From: Trichobilharzia szidati
Lineage: Eukaryota > Platyhelminthes > Trematoda > Strigeidida > Schistosomatidae
Direction of reading: 5' to 3'
DNA: 64,000 bases
Assembly (NCBI GenBank): GCA_944472155.2
Contig: OX235271.1
Span: 20,839,710 to 20,903,709 of the forward strand
The position numbers and the translations under genes are program-made. This document shows positions 56,290 to 64,000 of the stretch, piece after piece. Position 1 is the stretch's first letter; each line of letters opens with the position of its first letter. The notes under the pieces were generated by a model. It saw nothing but the letters and a program-made list of their open reading frames with translations. It was not told the origin of the DNA and did not search any database.

Positions 56290-57335
56290 TTCTTAAAATT
56301 GAGTGTCTAAGTAATCCACAACGGGAAACTGACGGAATCCTTCGAAGTGAAGACAGGATTAAGACAAGACTGCCTACTATCTCCAATGATTTTCCTGATT
56401 GCGGTAGACAGGATAATGCGACAGACAGACAATGGGGAACGAAGAAACAGATATAAAAATGACTTACACAAAACACTTGGAGGATCTGCACTTCGCTGAT
56501 GATATACGTCTGGTCTCCTACAAACAGGAAAATATGCAAGTGAGAAGCAACAAGTTGACAGAAGAAGGATCAAAGATGAACAAAGATAAAACAGAGGTGG
56601 AAGATTCCTGGCCAACAGCAATAACAACAGACACCAGTCAGCCAGCATAAGTGGGAAAAAACTGTAGGAAGCGACCTCCTTTAGCTGCCTACCTACCTAC
56701 TTGGAAAGCATCGTCGTTTCAACTACAGGCGGACGGAACTGATGAGGATATCAACGAAGCGAGGATCACAGGGAAAGCGAGGCAAGCTTTCATTAGTCTC
56801 AAGTCTGTGTGGAGATGAACAGCACTCAGCATGAAAAACGGGATCCGGATTTTCAACTCGAATGTGAAGTCAGTGCTACTCATTATACGGATCAAAGACT
56901 AAGCGCGTCACGAAAAGGGCACTTGGAACAAACTACAGACTTTCATCAACACTTGTCTTCGTTCAATACTCAAGATCAGATGACCAGCCAGAAAACATCA
57001 GCAACAGAGAGGGATCTCTGAAAGTGAACCAACCCAGCAGATTCAATGGTGTAGCAAATATGTAGGAAGAAATGGAGGTGGATTAGCCATACTCTGAGAA
57101 AACAAACCATCAAGTGACATCACACGCCAGGCCATCGCTGTGGAGTGGAACCCGAACGAGAAGCAGCGAGTTGGTCATCAATGTGAATTTGACATGGAGG
57201 AGGTCATGTGAAGAGGAGATGAAAGCATGTGTGCAGAAGTGGAGCCAGGGAAAACGTTGACAGAGAACCGAACGCAATGGAGACGTGCGGCTGAAGCCCT
57301 ATGTTCCCTTAGGAACTAAAAGAAACAATAATAAT
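56290..57335 (+). pseudogene. RTE retrotransposon RT and 3' end, copy B, decayed
   Basis: Closely parallels copy A: CACAACGGGAAACTGACGG, CAAGACTGCCTACTATCTCC, then an LEDLHFADDIRLVSYKQE frame (from about 56475) that keeps FADD. Several indels break the frame before and after. The 3' end is AACAATAATAATAATAAAA. Both A and B start within the palm domain. Confidence 0.75.
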
Positions 57336-58300
57336 AATAAAACCTGTAATCCTCCTTAGCATAAAACCGTGTTAGTTAAATGTACAGCGGATACTACTGA
57401 AGAAGAAATTCAAAACCTGATCATTAGATCACGACTATCCTCTGAAATTCATCAAACCATATGAGCGTCCATCAGTTCAATTAGTTCCCAAAGAAGACGT
57501 TTAAATAAATTCACTCTTCAAAGTCTAACTATCAATAAATGAAGACTTAATGAGGTACACTACAAAACCTACTTTGTAGCTGGGCTGACATTTATAGAGA
57601 AAACGATGAAGTGTATCACATCAGACAGCAGTTACCAGTACATGTGGCCATATGTATGTGGGCACTATCCACCGTTCTCTACAGTTTAGGGCCACAAAAC
57701 GCATTCTTAAGTAGCTCAAAGAACAAATAATATCGTCTAATTCACTATTGTAAGTGTAGAACTTGGGTACTGTGGTAGATGACAAACGTCATGTGTTACA
57801 AAGCACGTCATATTGACGGGTCACAGAATTGATTTCAGTAATGACTGTGAACCCATATAGAAAATACCACATTTGGATCATACAATTACGTTTGGTGAAG
57901 TCCTAGACATATAAAGGCCTAAATCTGTTCTGTTGTAACGAATGTAACTAATGTCCAAAACATATTGTTGCTTTCCTCAATTCGTTTACTTATATGCTAC
58001 TTATATTTGATTATAAGTAGCCCTCACCACACTATGTGTTTCATAAATACTTGTTGTTATTTTGAACCTGCTTTGGCAACCCAATATTAAAAGCAGGGTT
58101 TGTTTTAACTAATAGTATTCTAGACGCCTTTTTCTCACCTTGTTACCTATCTTCTTGACCCTTAGACATTTTAACCCTTTGTACTCTGTTAGCTTTTATA
58201 CAAACATAAATATGGTAGTGACGTCTGTGATGCGAATTTCAGAAATGTGTTAGTCGAATAGACTACGCGTTTCAGATCATTTACCTTTTCTTACTGTTTT
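57336..58300. other. No clear gene; possible very old PLE remnant
   Basis: Frames through 57560-57900 faintly recall a PLE C terminus (e.g. TYKGLNLFCCNECN) but no GIY-YIG signature can be read. Treated as unassigned. Confidence 0.3.
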
Positions 58301-58525
58301 GCGTTGTCCAGCGGCAGAGTGTTGGCCAGTTATGGTTTGGAGTTCAAGTCCTGTCGAGTGTACACCTTTATCTTCCTTAACCGGTTATAATGCCAATACA
58401 GAAGGAAGGCTGGACGTGAGGCCAGCAACCCCACCACATAAAAAAACACCCCTGGTAAGGAAACTTCAAACCTCAAGCTTGAAGCCATATGTTCCACTCG
58501 GAAAGCAAAGGAATAAGATAATAAC
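58301..58525 (+). mobile_element. tRNA-derived SINE (family A), copy 8, decayed
   Basis: GCGTTGTCCAGCGGCAGAGT head with a box B-like GGAGTTCAAGTCC (58339-58351), GGACGTGAGGCCAGCAACC, tail TGTTCCACTCGGAAAGCA and GGAATAAGATAA. Confidence 0.65.
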
Positions 58526-58689
58526 AATGACTATTTTGTGGAAATCATTTTTTTCATTTAATGGAACCACACAATTAAAATCACGTGTTGTAGAGGAAGC
58601 AATAAAAGAAACTGATCCATGCTAAAGACGACAGAAATATTGTCAATATATAAACCTGACATGTTTACAAATGATAACTATCAATTCAC

Positions 58690-59450
58690 TCGCACAGAGG
58701 TGATGAAGATTCCTGGGCGACAGCAACAGCAACAACAACAACTGAAAACAATCAGCATAAATGGGAGGAACCTGAAAGAAACAACCTCTTTTACCTACCT
58801 GGGAAGCATCGTCTCAACTAAAGGTGGACGGAACTGACGAGGATATCAAAGCAAGAATGGGAAAAGCAAGACAAGCTTTCACTATTCTCAAGTCTGTGTG
58901 GAGGTCAACAACACTCAGCATCAAAAATAACATCCAGATTTTCAACTCCAATGTGAAGTCAGTCAGTGCTACTATACGGATCAGAGACTTGGCCAGCGCC
59001 TCATAAAGAGCATCTGAAACAAACTACAGACCTTCATTAACAGTTGTCTTCGCTCAATACTCAAGATCAGATGGCCGGCCAGAAAAGATCAGCAACAGAG
59101 ATATCTGGCAATGAGCGAACCAACCCAGCAGGAACCGATTGTGAAACAAATAGGCAGGAAGAAATGGAGATGGATGGGCTGGCCATACTCTGAGGAAACA
59201 ATCCATCAAGTGACATCACTAGACAAGCCATCGCTCGAGTGGAACCCGAAAGGGAAGCGGTGAGTTGGCCGTCAGTGCGAGGGTGGATGACTTGGAGGAG
59301 GTCATGCGAAGAGGAGATGAAAACGTGTGTGCAGACATGGAGCCAGATGAAGACTCTAGCAGAGAACCGAACGCAATGGAGACGCGTGGCTGAAGCCCTA
59401 TGTTCCTCTGGGAATTAAAGGTTACAATAATAATAATAATAATAATTCAC
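58690..59450 (+). pseudogene. RTE retrotransposon 3' end, copy C
   Basis: Starts at ACAGAGGTGATGAAGATTCC and matches copy A from 44215 onward at high identity. It reads SINGRNLKETTSFTYLGSIV, then TDEDIKARMGKARQAFTILK in the next frame. It ends in (AAT)n at 59427-59447. It is 5'-truncated after the palm domain and, with copy A, is the youngest RTE sequence here. Confidence 0.8.
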
Positions 59451-59680
59451 TCGCACGGATAGAGAGTACATTTGATTATCACTCCAATGACCGTGGAGTT
59501 GAAAAAGTTTGATTTCTAACAGCAGGCCTATGAAGAAGACAAAAGTCAGTAAAGACAAAAATTCCAAACTTCCGTTTAGCCCAAGAATCGAGTCAAGTAC
59601 TGAAGATCTATTGCTTTCAGTTTATCTGCCAGAAAATTGAAACTCAGGTGAAATACATTACAAATTAAAGTATTTGATGG
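59451..59680. other. No gene seen
   Basis: Short AT-rich spacer between the RTE tail and a Sm-alpha pair. Confidence 0.4.
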
Positions 59681-60092
59681 ATAGTGACTAGCAGTGGAAT
59701 CCACCAGGATGCGCATTTCGTCCCATTCGGGACTCATCAGTTGAACATACCTGCCCTTCCTAGTGGGTGAGGGTGTAGTTGCTGAAGCTTGAACCCAGTG
59801 CTCAAAGTTTCAAACGCCGAAGCGTTGTTCACTAGACCACTTGGGTCACGACAGCCACCTCTTGTGCAACCAGTATGAGTTATTATTTAATTCAATTTTG
59901 ATTTTCCTGTTGATTTATTGAACCGAAGTTCCGGGCTGCCGTGTCCCAAGTGATCTAGTCGATAGGCACTGGGTCCGGGTTTCAGTGGGAACACCATCAC
60001 TCACTGGGAATGCAAGTACATCTAGGTGACAAGTCCAAAACTGGACGAAATGCACATCCTGATGGATTCCACTGCTAGTCACCATCCACCAA
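59681..60092. mobile_element. Head-to-head pair of Sm-alpha-type hammerhead SINEs
   Basis: The minus unit (about 59935-59681) has a tRNA-like head (CCCAAGTGGTCTAGTGAAC, 59849-59831) and an intact-core hammerhead at its end. The plus unit (about 59940-60092) has a shortened head (CCCAAGTGATCTAGTCGAT, no anticodon arm) and a degenerate hammerhead (GGTGACAAGTCC, GGACGAAATGC, CATCC). The tRNA-like heads face each other and the ribozymes lie outside. Confidence 0.8.
59695..59752 (-). ncRNA. Hammerhead ribozyme with complete core (Sm-alpha family)
   Basis: On the minus strand: CUGAUGAG (59740-59733), stem II GUCCC-GAAU-GGGAC (five pairs), GAAA (59719-59716), and a short stem III AU...AU around the loop GCGC, giving the triplet AUC (59710-59708). 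The usual C-G pair in stem III has become U-A, a compensated change. Stem I is weakened (an A-C mismatch beside the cleavage site). NUH cleavage rules allow AUC. Confidence 0.75.
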
Positions 60093-60934
60093 ATTTCTTC
60101 AGATTAAATCCTCAAACATTGTCAAAGTATCCACACACAAGCAGCAGACATGTCAACAAAGACTCAGCACTTCAATTCAATCAATCAACCGTAAAGTTCA
60201 AATAGAATTAAATAACAACAATTGTTAGCTTAAAATATACTAAGTATGTTTTAGGATTGATGTTATCAAACAGAGATATGTTGTTAACTAAATAGGGACC
60301 TTCCATGATTGACAGAATGTAATATGACAGCTTGTCAAATTCTGTGAGTGTTTGACTGTAACGAGTTAGCATAACCAAACCACTGAAATAAAAAAACGTC
60401 AATGGAAAATATTGAATGTATATGATTCTGTAGGCCATTATTTTATTTTAAAAAATTTACTTACCTCTACAAATAGAGTTGCTCTATTGTAAAAGATTTA
60501 GAGCAACGTCACAGTCTCGAATGACTAACTCTCGACATTTTTAGGAGGTCAGCTAAGGCATTCTTCATCTGTCTACATAGCTCAGATGAACATTGAATGA
60601 TTTCATGAAGTAATGCTTTGTTTTGGTCTGGACATTGTTAACTCTTTTACAGTGTAGTCCTACCTCCCCGAACACTGCTGATTGATGAAGGTAATGATTT
60701 AGCGTGTGTAATACATATCCTAGCCAATCCATTCGATGGAGTTTCTTCAGAAGAAAGAATACAGTAGATGAATGGAATATAGACAATTACAGATGGGAAT
60801 ATTAAACGTAAGTTAGCTGTTAGCCTATACAGTGAACTGAAGAACATTCAGTTAGAGATTAAAAACACAACTATATTTACTAATGTATGCGATGTATCAG
60901 GTAGTATCATTATCATACCTCGTAATACAGGCAA
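60093..60934. other. No gene seen
   Basis: AT-rich with no recognised frame or motif. Confidence 0.4.
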
Positions 60935-61800
60935 TAATAATCTGTTCAGACGACTGTCTCAATGAGGAGCTTAAGATTATTACAGAATTACTTGGAAAAA
61001 ATGGTTATCCAGATAAATTTATTAAGAAGAATATGAATTCAGCACCAAAGACAGTCAGTATGGCTACAGTTTCGAAAAAGCCATTGTTCATAAAATTGCA
61101 GTTCCTCGGTGACAACATCAGCGAAATCATAACACGGCGCTTGAAGAATGCAGTTAAAAAAGCTCATTATGCAGCAGAGGTACGTTGTCTCTTCAAAACC
61201 ACCCCTATTCTATGTTCGAGAAATAAGGATAAACTACCTAATTTTTCCTCTTCTATGTGTGTCTACTAGTTTGACTGCAGCTGCGGTGCCAGCTACATTG
61301 GGCGTACAATTAGTCAGGTTCATCGTCGTATTTCCGAACATCATCCAGCGTGGTTAAGCAAGGGACAAACAAGATCTTTTCGAAGTTCTATTTTAGCATA
61401 CCTTGTTGATACTGAGCATAAGGTTGATGTGAATACTGCATTTAAAATTATTTATCGCATTCCGACTAATCTTAACTTTGCTCTACGAGTTCGTCTTCTA
61501 CAGACAGCTGAGGCAATCGGAATCCACCAGAAGAAACCAAGCCTATGTGTACAGAAGAAATTTGTACAGCCACTTTCCTTACCGTGGCCATCGTTACAAG
61601 ACAGAACTACGTCGCTTCCTCCCCCTATTAAATTTTATTGTCCAAATTATTTTACTTTTATTTTGACCACTTCATCTTTGATTACGTGTTATTCTTGTAA
61701 AATTAATTTATTCTATCCATTTCTACCTTTTAAATGTGTATTGATTTTCCGCGTTAATTATCAACCCATTGACATTTTGACACTGTTTAATTATTGTTAA
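60935..61800 (+). pseudogene. PLE fragment, third copy: connector and GIY-YIG, one stop
   Basis: One frame from about 60935 to 61797 with a single TAG at 61267-61269. It reads ELLGKNGYPDKFIKK (compare VFKKNGYPRNFIKK in the 41.3-42.4 kb element), then NISEIITRRLKNAVKKAHYA. After the stop comes FDCSCGASYIGRTISQVHRR (GIY-YIG core with the paired Cys), RISEHHPAWLSKGQTRSF, then FKIIYRIPTNLNFALRVRL and KPSLCVQKKFVQPLSLPWPS. It resembles the 51.4-52.1 kb family more than the 41.3 kb one. The RT is missing. The GIY-YIG half follows the stop, so no complete protein is made. Confidence 0.75.
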
Positions 61801-61849
61801 CAAACATATCACCACTTGTTTGGTAAATTGTTGTGTATTGTAAAAAATG

Positions 61850-61852
<3 letters not shown>

Positions 61853-61893
<41 letters not shown>
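61853..61893. repeat. (TA)n microsatellite
   Basis: About 20 uninterrupted TA units shortly after the PLE fragment. Confidence 0.9.
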
Positions 61894-61897
<4 letters not shown>

Positions 61898-62084
61898 TAG
61901 AACCAGAGATGAGGATCTAATTGAAAAGTAAATATTTCTTCGCTCAATCTTTCTGTTTTACAAATGTCTAAATGGGGATATTTTCTATATAGCCTGATAA
62001 GTTGTTCTTTAAATGCCTACTGATGATCTAATAGGCACACACTGAGTTATGCTGTTGAATAGAAATTTGTTTTCAAGTGTTGGT

Positions 62085-62390
62085 TTGTGGGGATTTGATT
62101 GGTTACAGGATTTTCATCATGAGCTGACATTAGTTAGAGAACCATTGGAAATCCTGGGAGTACTGGACAGCTGCTTCGTCCTAGTTTGGGACTCTTCATC
62201 AGTACGCACCCACCGGGATTCGGACCCAGGACCTTCTGGATACAAGGCGAGCTCGTATACCATTAAGCCACTGGGACCCGATCCAATGGCCAACCCATGA
62301 ATTCTAACTTCTGCCAATTCACGACTTAGCGCGACCCCTAGCCAATGTCTCCGGCGAGTATTTGTCCTCACACCCGACCTGCTGCTTTCT
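62085..62390 (-). mobile_element. Hammerhead SINE (family 2), full-length-like
   Basis: Minus orientation: leader (GAATTCATGGGTTGGCCATT), tRNA-like head GGTCCCAGTGGCTTAATGG (62279-62261) with box B GGTCCGAATCCCG (62229-62217), hammerhead region GTACTGATGAAGAGTCCC and GGACGAAGCAGCTGTCCAGT, and tail CCATTGGTTCTC-like. The GAAA box has become GAAG here and C3 reads A when stem I (GUACUG/CAGUAC) is paired, so it is probably inactive. Confidence 0.75.
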
Positions 62391-63631
62391 TCACATCATA
62401 TTTACACAAATGAATTCAATGTCAAATATGCGTCACGTTTCATTGGACACTGAATCAACTAGATTAATGTAGAGAGATTTGCACATTTATTTATCATTAT
62501 ATTATCAAACACTGAAATTCATAAATGCAATTGTAGTAATAAATTTGCATGAGATGAATTATTTAATTTAATAAAGTAGTCAGGAAAAGAAATTGATTTC
62601 ATTATAATTAAGTGTTTAAGGAAGACATCTGTATTTTTAAGCAATCATGTTTCAACATGTTTCTTTGCGTATAAATGCGCATTTAAAGTTTTTCAATAGT
62701 TCTTGTTTTCTCTCTCTTCATGTATATACATCTTAAAATAGCATATACATTCTCAAATGATAATCAGATAATGATTGCATATATATATATATATATCATC
62801 TTTCTTTCAGGCGGAGTCATTTTAAAATTTATCTGAATTTGTTGATGGGTGAGTATGCAAGTCATCACCAAAACGAATTTACTTTCCTTTAGCTTCCGCT
62901 CACTTGAAAGAACAGAAGACAGAAAGAAAGTCAGCGGCGATTTGAATTTCCTCACGTTAGTTGCTCTCACCCGCTTTTGTATTATGTGCTAAAAGAATAA
63001 ATTGTGATGATATTAGATGTACTGTTGGCTGTTTTAAAAGTGTTTTATCGATTTTTTCTAAACAACCGTTGTAGTGTTTACTATACCATGCACGAAAGCA
63101 TCTAACGATTGTTTTTATTCACGCCCTTTTCTCATTACGGTTGAAGTTAGAAAACAACCTTGACTGAATGACCTTGAAGAACCAATCAGAAGAGAGTTAG
63201 ATACTAATAAATTTGGTGACTCTTAACTATAGCATCCCAAAACGAAACTACTTCTAGCAACCAATCAGATTCATAAGAAGATGAAGTGCGCAATTTGAAT
63301 GAAATAAACGTCTGTACACAAGTAATGCAATGTTAAAAAATGTTTATTTAGAATAATATTCTTTTACATCTTCCAGAAGACCTCCCAGTTCCCCACAGGA
63401 GTCCTCATAGTCAGGTGGAACCAATTTTTGTTAATAAATTTGTCAAGGTCATCAATCCGTTGATTAGGTAGTTTCGTTTTGGTCTGCTATAGTTTAGAGT
63501 AACCCAAATGTTCACATATTTTCTATTGCTTTTATAACACCTAATAGTTAAAACAGTATAAAATGAAGGATATTTTTGCACTTAAGGTTATTTACAGAGC
63601 TTGGAACAGTTAACTATAAAAAGCTGTTTTT
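62391..63631. other. No recognised gene
   Basis: AT-rich with an (AT)n run at 62780-62796 followed by a pyrimidine-rich CATCTTTCTTTCAG (splice-acceptor-like). No convincing exon follows. Confidence 0.35.
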
Positions 63632-63957
63632 TTGGTGGTTGGAAGCAATTGGCAGGAAGCCTTTGACCTAGGATTTCGTCCTAGTTTGTACTCACAAGTC
63701 GGCAAGGTGTATCTGTGCAACATTGAAGGACCTCTTGACTCTTCTGAGACTCGAATCCATGTCGTCAACCAGTGCTGCAATCAAAGACTTTACGAATGAG
63801 CTGTTCAGACTGATGGTTGACCTCCTGTAGGACTGTATTGGATACTTTGATTGGGCATTATCTAGTAACTAGTGCCGTGTGTCTAGTCCTCTGTTTACTG
63901 CAGACTGAATTCTATCAGTAAAGTTTGCAATGTGGCCACCATGCTAGGTGGTATTTA
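63632..63957 (-). mobile_element. Hammerhead SINE (family 3), single unit
   Basis: Minus orientation: leader (TAGCATGGTGGCCACATTGC, from about 63950), tRNA-like head AACAGCTCATTCGTAAAGTC (63808 down) with box B GGATTCGAGTCTC (63760-63748), then the hammerhead tail CGACTTGTGAGTACAAACTAGGACGAAATCC (split for length) and stem I partner AAAGGC. An insertion inside the CUGAUGA box makes activity unlikely. This is the clearest single, non-inverted unit of the family. Confidence 0.7.
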
Positions 63958-64000
63958 TATTTATTTATATTTTCCAAAAGAATGGATAACTTCATCATCA

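Noticed and set aside
57560..57900. Possible fourth PLE GIY-YIG domain
   Set aside because: No CxCGxxYIG motif can be read in any frame; resemblance is limited to a few scattered residues.
62764..63000. Possible host exon after a pyrimidine-rich CTTTCAG at 62808-62818
   Set aside because: The plus-strand frame after it closes quickly and the minus-strand frame is dominated by AT-repeat translation.
1..64000. CRISPR array, bacterial operons or prokaryotic promoters
   Set aside because: No regularly spaced short direct repeats with unique spacers and no bacterial gene organisation; all elements are eukaryotic.

Overview
This is eukaryotic, AT-rich, repeat-saturated DNA, most likely from a schistosome (blood fluke). 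The grounds are the Sm-alpha-type SINEs with hammerhead ribozymes, CR1 and RTE non-LTR retrotransposons of SR1/SR2/Perere type, BEL/Pao and gypsy remnants, and several Penelope-like elements (PLEs) with GIY-YIG domains. I cannot name the species. Only one stretch looks like host coding sequence: a terminal exon at 49202-49978. It encodes a Lys-rich and Ser-rich tail that weakly resembles NKAPD1 (C11orf57). Almost everything else recognisable is a transposable element, mostly dead.

Layout. 0-1.3 kb: an inverted pair of a hammerhead SINE, a PLE end and an LTR piece. 2.9-8.0 kb: a nearly complete CR1 element on the minus strand (ORF1 with coiled coil and RRM-like fold, ORF2 with AP endonuclease and reverse transcriptase). 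8.0-9.3 kb: a collapsed BEL/Pao pol. 9.7-12.4 kb: a CR1 relative in which a PHD finger is joined in frame to the reverse transcriptase and the endonuclease is missing. 13.9-16.7 kb: a third CR1-like element split by a short repeat. 19.3-20.4 kb: gypsy-like gag/protease. 22.6-24.8 kb: a second copy of the first CR1 family. 24.8-26.3 kb: a gypsy gag/protease remnant beside an LTR piece. 27-28.2 kb: CR1 and RTE scraps. 30.3-32.7 kb: decayed PLEs, one forming a 1.4 kb inverted repeat. 33-34.3 kb: SINEs and an RTE end. 35.8-39.3 kb: a 3.5 kb inverted repeat of RTE plus PLE. 40.3-48.9 kb: SINEs, a PLE with an open 354-codon frame, RTE copies and a perfect 65-bp-arm palindrome. 49.2-50 kb: the host exon. 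50.7-63.96 kb: SINEs, PLE and RTE fragments, and hammerhead SINEs up to the right edge.

The strongest theme is structural. At least three unrelated short element families share one design: a tRNA-like Pol III head followed by a hammerhead ribozyme. PLE ends here also carry small hammerhead-like motifs. Several of these elements (SINEs and PLEs alike) sit as inverted pairs, giving fold-backs from about 130 bp to 3.5 kb. One hammerhead (447-491) keeps every core base I can check, another (59695-59752) keeps the core with a compensated cleavage triplet, and most other copies share a C3-to-A core change.

All family names come from reading translated motifs by eye. No database search, alignment or folding program was run, so boundaries of repeats are approximate, typically within 10-30 bases.
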